DNA of 64,000 nucleotides from Paramecium tetraurelia (GCF_000165425.1 NW_001799289.1:410603-474602); one strand, 5' to 3'. Shown: positions 1 to 12,761, numbered from the stretch's first letter. Notes: generated from the sequence alone by a model not told the origin. Program-made: numbers and translations.

Positions 1-2570
1 AAAAGAGCAGAAGAAAATAGGATAAAACAAGAAGAATAAAAATAGAAAGAAATTTAAGAATAAGAGTAGATAGCTAAAAAAATTAAAGAAAACTATGAAT
101 AAATAAATGAAAAAATTTGTAATTTAGAATTTGAAAAATAGAAAATTGAATAAGAATAATTAATTAAAGCGAATGCGAATGAAGCTTAAGATAAGAAAAA
201 TAGCTAAATGAACGAAACACTTTAGTAAAAAGAAANNNNNNNNNNNNNNNNNNNNNNNNNNNNNNNNNNNNNNNNNNNNNNNNNNNNNNNNNNNNNNNNN
301 NNNNNNNNNNNNNNNNNNNNNNNNNNNNNNNNNNNNNNNNNNNNNNNNNNNNNNNNNNNNNNNNNNNNNNNNNNNNNNNNNNNNNNNNNNNNNNNNNNNN
401 NNNNNNNNNNNNNNNNNNNNNNNNNNNNNNNNNNNNNNNNNNNNNNNNNNNNNNNNNNNNNNNNNNNNNNNNNNNNNNNNNNNNNNNNNNNNNNNNNNNN
501 NNNNNNNNNNNNNNNNNNNNNNNNNNNNNNNNNNNNNNNNNNNNNNNNNNNNNNNNNNNNNNNNNNNNNNNNNNNNNNNNNNNNNNNNNNNNNNNNNNNN
601 NNNNNNNNNNNNNNNNNNNNNNNNNNNNNNNNNNNNNNNNNNNNNNNNNNNNNNNNNNNNNNNNNNNNNNNNNNNNNNNNNNNNNNNNNNNNNNNNNNNN
701 NNNNNNNNNNNNNNNNNNNNNNNNNNNNNNNNNNNNNNNNNNNNNNNNNNNNNNNNNNNNNNNNNNNNNNNNNNNNNNNNNNNNNNNNNNNNNNNNNNNN
801 NNNNNNNNNNNNNNNNNNNNNNNNNNNNNNNNNNNNNNNNNNNNNNNNNNNNAAGATGACATTGAAACCTTAACCACATATGTTGAATCACTTGCTCATT
901 AAGTTGTTGAACTCGAATTGACATACAAATAAACTGAAGATGAGCTCTCATAAACAATAGTTACGAAAACTGAATATGAGCATTTGCTTAAAACTGTAAA
1001 GGAAGAATTAGAAAAAGACAACAAAGACAATGAACTCTTAATGCACTCAGGATCAATAGAACAAAGAAATGATATAAAATTTTGTTACATAAAACAAAAG
1101 AACAAAATAAAACAATTGATAGTTTGAATTCGGAAATGTAGAGTTAAGCTGAAAAACTTTAAATATTGGATAATAAAGTTGCCGAATTAAAATTAAAAGT
1201 TAATGAAGCTAAATAATAAGAGAGTTAAGCAAAAGAAAATTTAAAAGAGTATTAAATACAGCTTGAAAATGAACAAAAGAATTTTGAATAAAAAATGCTT
1301 GAATTATAAAACAAAGCCAAAGAAGATTTGGAAATGTTAGCGAGAGAAAATACCAATCTTTCTTAATCATAATAAGAGGAGTATTAAAAAACGCTTGAAG
1401 ATTTGAAAGAACAATATTAGAAAGAACAAAATGAATTAGAACAATAAGTAAAAGAAGCTGATTCTAAATATATAAATATCAACACAAAATATAAAGAAAC
1501 GGAAGAGGCTCTCAAAAAAACATAAGAAATGAAACAAAAGTGTTAGGAAAAGCTCAAAAAATAAAAGGAGGAATATGAAAAAGAAAAAAGTCTGTTTGAA
1601 TAAAAAGTATAACAAGTTGATAATGAAGTTGAGAAACTCAAGGTGTTAAACAAAGATACTGAAGAAGAGCTTCAGAAAACAAGAGAAGGTAAATAAAAAT
1701 ATTAGGAGTAGCTTAAAACTTACAAAGAAAAATTTGAATAAGAAAGATAGTAATTAGAAGAACAAATAAAAAAAGCTGATGCTGAAGTTGAAAAAATCAA
1801 TAAATAAAACTATGAAACTGAATTAGAGCATAGTACAGCTAAAAATCAGAAAGAACTTTATTAATAATAGCTTGAAAAATAAAGGGAGTAATTTGTTTCA
1901 AAAATACTTGAAATAGAAAAAGCCAAAGAAAATTTAGAAAAGAAAGTATTAGAAAATACCAAAGATATTTAATAGTAGCAGGAGCATGATTAAGATAAAT
2001 ATTCTAAATTGATTGAAGATTTGAAAAAAAAATTTGAAGAAGAAAAATTAAAATTATAAAAGAATATCCAAGAAGCCAAAGAAAAGGAAAAGGAAGCCTA
2101 AGATAAGGAAAAGGAAGCCACAAGTAGTTTAGAAGAGAACAAGCGATAGCTTTTAGGTTTAAAAAATAAATACGAACCACAATAATAGGATGAAGAAAAC
2201 TATTAATTAACTACAGCATTCAACAATATTCGAAAGGAACTATAGAAATTTGATATATCTGTAATTGATGATTAAAATAAAAATGAAGAAGCTATGATGT
2301 ATTAAAATATTCTATCCTATTTAGGTAATAAACAGAAAGAGTTTAAGAATAAACCATATAATAAGAATAATAAGTATAATAAGTATAAAATTAAAATACT
2401 TAAATACACCATTATATAGAGAACCATAATATTATATAATGTTTAGAGGAAATGAAAAATAAAATTAAGAGAACCAATTTGGATTTAGAAAATTAATGTT
2501 AAGGAATAATTATGTAGTTAAATATCCAAGTAATGAATTAACATATTATTATTAGAAATATTTGTAATGA
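1..2570 (+). CDS. Long coiled-coil protein, 5' end outside window, interrupted by gap
   Basis: Reads open from base 1 in the ciliate code as a Lys/Glu/Gln-rich coiled coil, runs into the N gap and resumes at 855. The frame entered after the gap meets TGA at 1125, but adding one T to the run near 1080 joins it to a long frame that continues to about 2380. The last 50 residues (ending FRKLMLRNNYVVKYPS and then LTYYYQKYLQ) lie in another frame, reached by a possible 37-nt intron at 2383-2419 or by an indel; the stop is TGA 2568-2570. No domain other than coiled coil is visible. Such Gln-rich coiled coils are common in ciliate cytoskeletal and basal-body proteins, but nothing here fixes a role. 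The start codon is not in the window. The coiled-coil nature is clear; the exact structure is not. Confidence 0.6.
236..852. other. Assembly gap (617 N)
   Basis: A run of Ns inside the first coiled-coil gene. The frame before the gap (codons starting at position 1) and after it (codons starting at 855) differ, so the true gap length may not equal the number of Ns. Confidence 0.98.
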
Positions 2571-3161
2571 AGTTAATTAATGCCCTTAAAGCATGAATAT
2601 TTATAATCTTATCAAATATTATTCCTAAAATACATTGTAATTTTAATTCTTGAAAATCATCAAGTAAATCCATCTGATCCAAAGCATTTACTCAAATGTT
2701 AAATTTGACATAAGATTATACTGTTACTTAATTTAATTGAGAGTTAGTGAACCTTCCCAAATTTTTGCTTTATTCAATATAACTTGATTGTATTTATCTG
2801 CAATATCAAGTCTGAGATGATACTCCCTCCAGAATTATGACTCTCCTTGTCATTCTGAGAAACATTATCTACCCCCTAACAAATATTATTATGTTGTGTA
2901 TATGCCCTTCTTAGATATTAATTAGGTGGTTTTAAATATTTAATATTAAAAATAATTTGTTTATTCATAACTCGATAAATTAACCGGAAATAATCAAAAA
3001 AAAGCAATAGCAAAAAGAACGTTTTGTTATTGAACTAGTCAATATTTGTTCTTATTCTTATTGAAGATGCCATTATTAAAACAATCTTGAAAGATTAAAT
3101 TTTCTTTTTTTCGAGTATTTGTTGTATGCTGATATTTCACTTTTGATTTGAGAAGCAATCT
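2571..3161. other. Intergenic, no supported gene
   Basis: AT-rich spacer between two coiled-coil genes. Several TGA-free stretches of 40-60 codons occur on both strands, including one on the minus strand around 2570-2700, but none has a start codon, splice signals or a recognisable domain. Such lengths are expected by chance when TGA is the only stop. Confidence 0.5.
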
Positions 3162-3464
3162 ATGAAATTTGTAGATGATAAATTTATTGAATGCTCTAAA
3201 TTAAATGAGAACATAATAATAATTAGATGTTATTATATAATATCTATTTATCAGGCACAATATTAACCTGAAGCTTTGAGTAAATGTTCTTTTGAAATAT
3301 TGATGAATTAGTTAGATAGGGTATTAAACTTTTTAATATAATAAAAATAATCATATTCAATAATATAAAAGATTTTTTCATATTAATAGAATTCCAAAAT
3401 TTAAAGCTAATTAGATTCCTTTGCAATATCATAAATTAAATTAAATAATACATTTTTGTATAAA

Positions 3465-5154
3465 ATGTAGTAGTAGGCTGAGTTTGATCTGAAGGAGATA
3501 GAAGAAGTCATCAAAAAGAAGTGTAAGGAGAGAGAGGAAGAGATCTCAAAGCAAGTTAATGATGAATTAACTAAGTACAAAACAGAATGTGAAAAATACA
3601 TAGAAACAATACAAAAAGAGCATGAAAGAATATAAAAGGAATATGGATAAGAATAAGAAAAATTTAATAAATCATTAAAGGAGAAGATCAACTAAGTTAA
3701 GGCACTTGTGGATACTGAAAAGAATAACACTAAAAAATTGATAGCCAATGCTCAATAAAAAGTTGTTGAGATCACACAAAGCTCATTTGATAGTTTAGTT
3801 TAAGTTAAGGATTAAGAAATAGAAAACTTAAAAAAAGAACAATAAAAGTTATAAATCTAGATAGAACAATTAGAAAAGGAAAGGTAAGAACAAAATGCTT
3901 AAATTGAACAATAAAATATAGACAAAGGAAAGTTAAGGAAGGAGATTGATCATTTAACAATTGATTTTAAAAAAGCATCTGAACAGAAACATTTAGAGGC
4001 TTAAGAAGAAATAAAGAAAAACGTCAGATTAATCTAAGAAGACTATTAAAAGATGAATTAAAAACAAATATAAGAACATGAAAGGGATATGGAATCATTT
4101 AAACATTCCTTACAAAAGACTATTGATAAACTTATTTAAGAAAACAATAAATTATAAACATAATTAACGAATGCTGAAATTGAAAAAATATAAATGAATT
4201 AATCCTAATAGTCTTTAACAGAATGTAAATAATGTGTCCAAGATCTATCAAATTCCAATCTTGATAAAGAGTCTTATGAGTTACTGTAAAATACTATTAA
4301 AGAATATGAATAATCAGTTCAAGATATGGAGACTGAAAGAAAAATGTTTTTGTCTGCTAAATCTGAAATTTCTGAAAAGGAATAAGAAAAAAAATAGATG
4401 GAAATGAAATTGGAATAAAAATAGCATGGACTGAATAAATTAAAAGAAAGAAATGAAATTTGTGCGAAAAACTTAAAAGCATGCTAAGAACAAATTTTGA
4501 AATTACAGTAATAACTTAAAGAAAAGTCAGAATTAGAGGATAAAGCCAAAGAAGCTTAGTAAAAGTATTAGCAATAGCTTATAAAGTTGAAAGACAATTT
4601 TGATAAACAATAAAAAGAGTTATAATCATACATGGCTTAATTAAATGAAATTAAAGACAAGTTTGAAGAAGAATAAAAAAAGAATATTTTATTAAAAGAA
4701 GAATTTGAATCGGAGAAAAAGAGATTGTAAGAAGAAAATAAAAGAAATTAAGAGATTCTTTAAAAAAAACATGAAGAAGCAATTTTGTATTAAATTAACT
4801 CTAATTTAGATAATAAACCTAAAGAATCGAAAAAGAGATATTAGATTAAAGAGGAAAAATAGTTGAAATGGAATTGATAAAGCAAAAGGAAAGGCTCAAG
4901 CCAAATAATAATTAATTAAGCGAAGGTACACTTCATATATAATTTTCATTAGAACAACTTCAAAATAAGTTATCAAAGATTGGTGAGCACTTGCATAATT
5001 ATAGAAGAGCTATGACTTAAGGTTTATAAATCAAAGGTAATAAATTAATTGAAAATAATTAGAATGCTTATTATCTGAAATTGGTTATTTTGAGAAGCAA
5101 GCATAAATGTATCCTATTGAGTCATTGTTGGATACTGGGATAACATCCTATTGA
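3465..5154 (+). CDS. Long coiled-coil protein
   Basis: Begins MQQQAEFDLKEIEEVIKKK at ATG 3465 and stays almost wholly Lys/Glu/Gln-rich heptad-like sequence for about 500 residues (554 aa in total). A one-base shift is needed near 4836, where restoring one A gives a frame continuing with KKEILDQRGKIVEMELIKQ. A 26-nt intron (5037-5062, GTAATA...TTAG) precedes the last 30 codons; stop TGA 5152-5154. The same frame is open upstream to 3147, with an ATG at 3162, so the N-terminus could be about 100 residues longer. No domain besides coiled coil is recognised. It lies head to tail with the coiled-coil genes on both sides, which suggests a family cluster. Function unknown. Confidence 0.65.
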
Positions 5155-5657
5155 TAAATATATATCTAAATGAAAAAGTATTTATACGAATTATTTTTCA
5201 TCGTTTCTTAATTTATAAAGACTTGTATTTCTATTTGATAATAGGCTAACAAAAAAATTATCTAAACATTTCTCTTATAAAGATTATTAGGTAAACATAT
5301 AATAAATTAAAATAATCTTAAAGTATTTTAAATTTCAAGGAGAACTATTACTGAGAAAAAATGTCTCTAGTAAATAAATACTAAATTTAAAGTTAATATT
5401 ATTGAGATATAGAATAGAATTAAAAATATAAATAAATGTAAAGCTGAGTTTAAACTGAATAAGAAATCAAAAATCAGAATCTAAATAGCTAGAGAAGATA
5501 AAGGATTTGTCTAAGTAACTTCAAATGTTAAGGTTTGGATATTATTCAACCTATAATGATTTATTCTATGTTTTATAAAATTCAATATATGACCTATAAT
5601 TAATTAAGTAATAGAATTCTAATCGGCCAAATTTTTTGGTAGCTATTATTATTTTTA

Positions 5658-8046
5658 ATGCAAGATTCTGAACCAAGAGGTAGAGTCTCTATTGGTGGAA
5701 AGACTGATAAGTTTAGGATGGTGAAGTTGTCTCTGTCGTATAAGGAGAAAATTGATTCAACATTGTATATTAGATTCATCAACAAAACATTAAATGAAGA
5801 GGTTTATAAGGTTTAAGAAATGAAGTAAGAGTAGTAGTTATATACAATTGAACTAATTCTGAAAGAAAACTGCATCTATAAATACTATTACGACGCTCTT
5901 GATAATACAACTAAATTAAAACATACGGAGCTAGGGCGCAGATATTTTTAATTTGCTGAGACTGAAAAGATTTAAATTGATGAATGGAATAAAGTTTGGT
6001 GTCTCTACAGAATTCGTCCAAAGACTGATGAAATATTTAAGGCTTATTAGATTTAGGTAAAAAATTTACAAGATGGGAAATATTTTGAACTAAGAAAATC
6101 AGCAATTGTATTTCCAGCAAAGGATTTTTATGAAAACACAGGTGATAGTATGTCTTAAGAGATTATACAATTTTCATTAAGATCAAAAATAGATGAGAAA
6201 GAGGATTTGAGCTCTTAAATTCAAATTTAGAATATAAATAAATTTAAGATGAATTGTTTTTTTATTGAAATTGATCTGCAGTTATTTCCAAAATAAAAGT
6301 AGGATTAAATTAAAAAGTTTTTTATAGGTATTTGAGACAAATTAAGAATGGAATTTTAGTTAAAAAATTTAGATATTAGAAGAATAAATTAAAGAAAGAG
6401 ATAAAGGGATATAAGAATTAGAACAAGAAAATGGCGAATTGAAGTTTAAGTAAAAGGACAAAGATTAGCGTTTATCTGAATTACAAATTGAAATTATAAA
6501 AAAAGATGAACTTCATAGAAAAGAAATAAACAACCTCATTTATAAATATGAGTAAGAAAAAGCTTCTCTTTCTATCCTTCATTGTTAAGAAACCAATAAT
6601 TTAACGGTGGAATTTGATAAAAAATTTAAACGTCTTTCAGATCAAGTTACTGAATGGAATAATTAGTACAATTCAATTTAACAAGATTTCAATTAATTTT
6701 AATTAAATGCTACCAAAAGGATAGCCGAATATATTGAGAAACTTTAAGAATCATAAACAACCGTTCAAATCTAGGAACTTTAATTGATTTAATTTAAAAA
6801 CAATAATTAAAATGTTGTTGAAGATGATAGCCAAATTAATGATAAAATATTTATAACATTACTTGATGGTGATTAAAAAGCATCCAAAGAAGAGATTACT
6901 TAAATGAATAGTTTACAAGAAACCCTCAAATAGTATAAGGACAATCTTCATGAATTGTAAATTAAGAATCAAGAGATCGAATCAGAACTTTCAAAGAAAG
7001 ATAGATTACAATCAGCATTTAAGGTAAAGATCAATGAGTAGATTAAAAAATACAACACTTGTATGTTAAGTTTGGAAAATACATAAAATCAACTTCAAGA
7101 TTATATTCAGAAAAATGAAGTTTTACAACAAAATAATTTACATGAGGTTGAACGTTATAAAAAGCTCTAAAATGTATTAGAAATAATTAAAGGGAAATAT
7201 AAGGATCTTTAGAAATATAAAGAATAATATTAAGAGCTATTGGATAGGTATGAAAAACAAACACAATAATTTGTATAATTAGAGAATTAAAAGAGAATCG
7301 ATGATATGGAATTCGAAAAGCAAATAACAGAAAAATCCAATTAAATTCAGTCAATGGCTTGCGAATATCAAAAATAAATCACATAAACTTAGTAAGAAAA
7401 TTAATAATTATTGGAAAATTAACATGCAGAATAACTTATAAGATTGAAGTAGAAACATGATCTTTTTATGCAATTTTCGGAAGGGATTTTAGAGAATGTG
7501 CTTACAGAAATTTTAAAACCTTATTAAGTTCATCAAGCAACATTCTCAAGAAAGTTATCATCTAATTTAGATAGTGAAATACGTAATATTAAGTGTTTAA
7601 TGCTTATAAATTTTGAAACAGCTATAAACATTGCTGCGGATGGAATTAATATCATCACAAACAATTCATTCAATAATTTGAAGGAAGATTTAATTAATAT
7701 CCATAGCCAAATCATTTAGTAGATTTAGATATATAAAGAAAATATAGACTTTTCAACTATGAAATGTTTGTTATCGCTTATGAATGAGTTTTAACAAAAA
7801 ATAATAGAAATTAAAAATTTCGCATATTCAGTAGAAAACATGTTATAATAGGACTAAGATTAGATTGATCTAATTAATAATAATTGTTAAACTCTGGAAA
7901 AAATATTAGATATTGTGATCAAATTAAATAGTGTTTTAGAAAGAAAAAACGATGAATTAACTATACTATTAGAAAATTAAGAAATCGTTATTTAAGCATT
8001 TGAACATTTCCGATAAAAATCATTAAGTCTTATTGATAGCATGTGA
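5658..8046 (+). CDS. N-terminal beta-rich module plus coiled-coil protein
   Basis: About 785 residues. Residues 1-220 are not coiled coil. They contain alternating hydrophobic strands and a stretch around residues 75-120 with YKYYYDALDN, then RRYFQF and DEWNKVWCLY. The same spacing and the motif W-N-K-x-W-C-x-Y recur in the facing minus-strand gene ending at 8397, so the two share this module. The pattern faintly resembles a starch-binding (CBM20-like) domain, which is a weak inference. A likely 32-nt intron (6334-6365) follows; the downstream frame needs one A restored near 6371. Residues 225-785 are coiled coil. No membrane segment is seen, unlike its partner. Stop TGA 8044-8046. The 500 bp upstream holds only start-less open stretches. 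Confidence 0.7.
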
Positions 8047-8396
8047 TTAAAATCGATTTAGAATCAAAATGATAATTTATATAATACATATCTATTCCAT
8101 TTTTATAATTCAAATTATTTTTAAATATGCGATTTAGATGAATAGTTCATGGAAATTTGTTTTAATTATAGGATAATTTCAATAAAATACAATTTCAGCT
8201 AAATCTTAGATTATAAATTAATGGATCATTGGCAGATTTTTTTCAATTCTTGAGAATTTACAATAAGCCTATTGTAAAATAATAATTTGAATAAAATTTT
8301 AGCTAAAATATTAAATAATAATGTAGAGATGACTTAATTAATGATATATCCAAATTATAAAAATAACTTTTATTAAATATTTCAACAATTATTATT
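8047..8396. other. Convergent intergenic spacer
   Basis: A 350-bp AT-rich spacer between the 3' ends of two convergent coiled-coil genes. No gene, repeat or structured element was found. Confidence 0.5.
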
Positions 8397-10888
8397 TCAT
8401 ATTAGCAAGTTTTGATATTTTAAGAAAACTATTATTAATATTAATATAATTAAAGCTGATAGTACATTCATTTTATCGAACCATTTATTTTATTCTTTAT
8501 TAACTTAATATTTCTTATTTTCTTATGATTATTTTATTAGAATCGTAACATCTTCCTAAAGCTAATTATTAAGTTATTCTAAATCAGTGATATTTTAAAT
8601 ATCTTTTGATTCTTAGTTTCTAATGCAGTTTTTTGAATTAATCTAATCTAATATTACGCTTAATTTGCAAATTTACTTCAAAAAGTTCTCATTAAGTAGA
8701 TTTTCAATAGCATCTGAATTAGAATAGGTTGTCTACAGTTCTGATATAATTTCAACGCATAAATCGTTATGATTTTGTATTTTATGTTCTTATACTTATA
8801 GTAATTGCGTAGATATTTCTTAAATTATTTATTAAGATTATCGATAAGCATCTAATACAGGTTTTTATTTGGGAGATTTCTTATAAGGTAAAAAACTGAT
8901 AAATCTTTTATAAAATTCATTTTTAGTAGGAATTTCATTTAGAATTCTTTCATATTTTTGATTTGCTTTAAAATCCATCTTTTATCTTTATTGTTAATTT
9001 GCTTTTTTTTACAATTCTTTTTAATTTTCTTCTTATTAATCTAGTTTTTATTAGATTTATGCATGCATCTCATTCATTGTTTTATCATAATCTTATTTCA
9101 ATTGTAAGATATCGGATTCAAATTTTACTTACTAATCTTTATTTTTTTGTTACTCTTCTTCAAATTTTTTTTCCAAATCTTCCAATGCCTTCCGATACTT
9201 GTTTAATTCATCTTCTTACTTTTTCAATTTACTTTAGACAAATTTTAGTTATTCTTAATATCGATTTTATTTATCCTCTCTAATATTTATTTCTATTTGC
9301 TTTTCTTCGCCCATTATTTGAGACTCCTATTGGCATTTTTCTAGTAATTCTTAACATTTTTTCAATTCGTCTATGGAACTAATGCATTTTTATTTTATTT
9401 GAAGATTTTTTTTTCCTAATCTTTCCTTAATACATTCATTTTCTTCTTTCATTTCGACAACTTTAGATTCATAAATTTTCAATCGTTTCTGAAGTTCTTG
9501 AAGATTGTTTTATTCTTCTTCGGAAAATTGATTGAAATCTTCTGCTTGAATTGTAATTTCTTCAGAAGAAAAGTTAACGTTTTTATATTCTAATTCCATC
9601 AACTTTTGATTAGCTTCTTCATATTATGTGATATATTATTAAATAATCTTCTCTGAATATTGTTTGAAATTATCAAACTCAATTTTATTCTAGTTTTTCA
9701 ACTGTTCAAGTATTTCCTTATTTTCAGACATAAATTTATTCATTTCTTCTTTATGCTTTAATTATATATCAATATTTTCTTATTCTAATCTAATTCTGTC
9801 CATTTCATTTTTAGACTCTAATTACTTTAGTCTACTTTCATAATAATTTTATTTATCTTGCAAATACTATTTTTTTTATTTATTTTAATTTTTAAAAATT
9901 TCCAATTCTTGTTTCTTTTCTTCCAATTCTTATTTCTTTTTATCCAATTCTTTTTCCTTTTCTTCCAATTCTAGTTTCAAATTTTTCAATTCATATTTCT
10001 AATTTTTCGATTTTTGTTCCAAAGTTTCCATATCTTATTTCTTAAATTTCAATTCTTCTTCATATCTCTTAACCTCATCAAAAAGTCTTGAATAATTTTC
10101 TAATCTTCTTTTTACGTTGCTGTCTATCTTATATTCAACAGAGATTAGATTTGAACTATGATTCTTTTGATCGTTAACATAAACTGAGCTTAAGTATTCA
10201 TCGATCCTCTTGCTCAAGGATTCATCTATTTTCTGCTTTTCTGCCTCTTAATTAAAATTGATCGATTTTCTCACTTTTGGTTAATTATTCAATTCTAATT
10301 GAATTTAGATAAAACTCATTTATCTACTCTTCTAACCTTTGTCCCATTCTATGATTTCTTTACAACTCATCTTATTATTAGCATCTTTCTCTAGTTTAAT
10401 CATATTGTTCTCATTATTTTCTTTTGTATAAATATAAACCATATAACCTGAAAAGTTGATTAACTTTTCATCAATTAAACTATATTTGCACCATTATTTA
10501 TTCCACTAATCTACTTCAAAAGGATCATCAGGGCTGTATTAATAACCTCTAAAATATTTTTCACTGATAGTATCCTAATCATTCTTTTGACAATATTGAT
10601 ATCTATATTTGCTTTTCTACAAGACTTTTATTTTCGTTTAGTAAATCATGGATTCTTTATCTTTTTCATCTAACTCCATTTCGTACTCCCTATCAAGAGG
10701 AGGCTGATCACCATCTGATGGTCCATGCAAAAGTTTAAGAAATACTTGAACTAGAAATACAAATTTTATTTACAATTATTTTGAGCTTCTGGATTACTTT
10801 TTAGAATTTACTCTTGGCTCAGCTTGAGTTTAAAAGTAATATTTGCAAAGGATCCAGTATTTGATCTTGATTTTGATCTTTCTTCCAT
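8397..10888 (-). CDS. Tail-anchored coiled-coil protein with N-terminal beta-rich module
   Basis: Starts MEERSKSRSNTGSFANITFK. A 23-nt intron (10751-10773) precedes HGPSDGDQPPLDREYEMELD. With that intron the frame is intact to TGA 8397-8399 (822 aa). The N-terminal ~210 residues include KSKYRYQYCQKNDQ, YFRGYQYS and DQWNKQWCKYSL, matching the corresponding module of the convergent neighbour. Residues from about 230 to 780 are Glu/Lys/Gln-rich coiled coil. The extreme C-terminus has one hydrophobic helix (VLSALIILILIIVFL) followed by a few residues, so the protein should be anchored to a membrane by its tail with the coiled coil in the cytosol. It is divergent from the kinase-like gene at 10952 with only 63 bp between starts, so a shared promoter region is likely. 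Function unknown; a membrane tether is an inference. Confidence 0.8.
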
Positions 10889-10951
10889 CATTATTTAATA
10901 TGGATGTATCTAAATATTAAATGTCAATTATAAAATTAATTAACATTTAAT

Positions 10952-11970
10952 ATGGGAAATTCATAAAATGGGAAGGAAGATATGGATTATGATTAAGTGC
11001 TAAAACACTTCAATTTTAATTAGGATATTAATCATTACCAAATAGGAAATGTTAAGATTTTTGAAGCCATTGAAAATAAGAATCAGAAAGTGTTTCAATT
11101 TAAGCGATTATGCTAATCAGACTAGTAATTGCAACAATTGAAACATCATTTCTAATAACGAAAACTATTAATAAATGACCACCTGGTCAGAGTGTTTTAC
11201 GTAATGGCGAAAGAATCAGTTATGTGTTCAGATGCGAGTCATGTTGTAGTATTGGGAGAATACTTCTCAAATAGCTTATTTTCAGAACACGAATACAAGT
11301 ACGATTGATGTGATGTTGATAGTTTGAATCAGAAGTTAATTTTCAATGAATCTCGACTGTGGTTCATAATTTATTAAATAATCTAATGTTGCGCATATTT
11401 AGAGGGATAAGGCAAATACCATGGAGATTTGAGTATTCAACATGTTTATTTAGATCTTGATGGGTCTGTTAAACTGATTGTATTACATTAATAATAAAAA
11501 CAAGGAACATGATTTTATACCAGGAGGAATGAACCCATTTTAGAAGGCATTATACAATAATGAGTTTCATGCTTTTTCGCCTGAATTGTTGGGTTTATTG
11601 CAATAAGGAGATAAGGAGCACCAGTATGGGAAGATAGACAATGCAACCCTAAATAAGACAGATGTGTTTTGCTTAGGATTGATGATTCTGGAATTAGCTT
11701 CGCAATTTCGTATATTTATTTATATGATAATTAGCAACCTAGCAATATTATGATTGGGAAGCAAAGTCTATGAATTATTAACAAATAATGAATGCCATTT
11801 AGTTTTTGCCCAATAGAGGGTATTCTACAGTATTGCAGAATCTGTTGTTGCAGATGTGTTAGGAGGATTTAGGAGCGAGGCCTGGATTTCAAGAGATGAG
11901 GACTGGGCTGGCATCTTTGGAGAATGACATATTATCGCATACAGCATTTTATAGAAGTCACATTAAATGA
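10952..11970 (+). CDS. Degenerate protein-kinase-like protein
   Basis: 314 aa encoded by four exons. Introns are 11299-11322 (24 nt, containing an in-frame TGA), 11480-11504 (25 nt) and 11710-11734 (25 nt); removing all three leaves one intact frame. Kinase-like landmarks are present but altered: an H-G-D-L-S motif (YHGDLSIQHVYLDLDG) where HRDLK is usual, VKLIEHDF in place of VKIxDFG, an SPELLG segment like the APE motif and DVFCLGLMILELA like subdomain IX. No glycine-rich loop is visible. The start MGNSQN carries a possible myristoylation glycine. It is probably a pseudokinase or a very divergent kinase; retention of one catalytic Asp leaves activity open. Only 16 bp separate it from the CEP19-like gene downstream on the same strand. 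Confidence 0.75.
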
Positions 11971-11986
11971 TAATTATAATTATATT

Positions 11987-12398
11987 ATGAATTAAGTTGA
12001 ACCTTTTGGCATTAGAGTAATACCTATTAAGTGGGTGTTAAAATTTGAGCCACCCATTATAGGGTTGGTTTACAAGCAGCATCAGAAGGAGAAGAAAAAG
12101 CATCTCTACTAGATTTCATTGAATAATCTGATATTTTTGACAAATCCAGAAGACATTGTGAATCAAATAATTTATGAACATCCTGTTTATTTGAATAGGA
12201 AATTCATAAAGCATGAGCAAGTAATAGGATGTGTTTTTATGAATCTAGCTCATCGGATTAGTGCGTAAATTGCTGGATTATAAAAGTCAGAAGTTATAGG
12301 AAATGGTAGAGTTTATGGAAGATCATTTGGTTGAGTATGACGATGCAGATTCAGATTAGGAAGAAAAATACACAACTAATAAGAACTACTCTTTTTGA
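11987..12398 (+). CDS. CEP19: CEP19-like centrosomal/ciliary protein
   Basis: 129 aa in two exons split by a 22-nt intron at 12265-12286. The N-terminus FGIRVIPIKWVLKFEPPIIG followed by LVY matches the start of the CEP19 family (human GIRF.PPAIILIYE), and a conserved helical region after LYQISLNNL and an acidic C-terminus are also present. CEP19 sits at centriole/basal-body distal appendages, binds FOP and recruits RABL2 to start intraflagellar transport in animals; a basal-body role in this ciliate is inferred by homology. The start is chosen because it immediately precedes the conserved motif. Recognition rests on motif matching by eye. Confidence 0.75.
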
Positions 12399-12474
12399 TT
12401 TTTAATTTTATATAATTAGCTGATACGTAAAATCTAAATATGTATTTAACTAATACAAAATATATATTCTTAAA

Positions 12475-12717
12475 TCAAAAGACAGAGCAACATTGTTGTT
12501 TTTCTGTGATTTTCACTTGATTGTATCGAAGATCTCTTTGTTACTGAATAATCAAATATCTCCATTTGTTTCTGGTTAGATTCTGCAAATCTCTCTCACT
12601 GCTGATGCTGCTGCGAGTCCTCAGCTTAGTCTAATTCCTGGATTCTTGGATTTCAGTTGAAAAGCTGACGTTTGGCTTTCTCGGACTTGCTGAATTTCTG
12701 AAACAAGATTTATTCAT
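12475..12717 (-). CDS. Small Ser/Arg-rich protein with possible CaaX tail
   Basis: An 80-residue frame without introns, beginning MNKSCFRNSASPRKPN and ending KQQCCSVF. The last four residues C-S-V-F fit a CaaX prenylation box with a second Cys directly upstream, a pattern seen in prenylated and palmitoylated proteins. The body is basic and Ser/Arg-rich with no known domain. It sits between the ends of the CEP19-like gene and the proteasome gene, 45 bp past the latter's stop, and could instead be an artefact of that 3' region. No homologue is recognised. The lipid anchor is an inference from the C-terminus alone. Confidence 0.45.
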
Positions 12718-12761
12718 TAAATTTGAAAATACTGGAATATAATATTTATATGAATGTAAAC

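Noticed and set aside
2570-2740. Minus-strand protein-like frame (DQMDLLDDFQELKLQC...)
   Set aside because: No start codon, preceded by TGA, and it overlaps the 3' end of the first coiled-coil gene.
5155-5657. About 95-codon open frame upstream of the third coiled-coil gene
   Set aside because: It lacks an ATG and splice sites linking it to the neighbour; length is compatible with chance under a one-stop code.
11299-11322. In-frame TGA as selenocysteine or readthrough site
   Set aside because: A 24-nt GT...TAG intron removes it and keeps the kinase-like frame.
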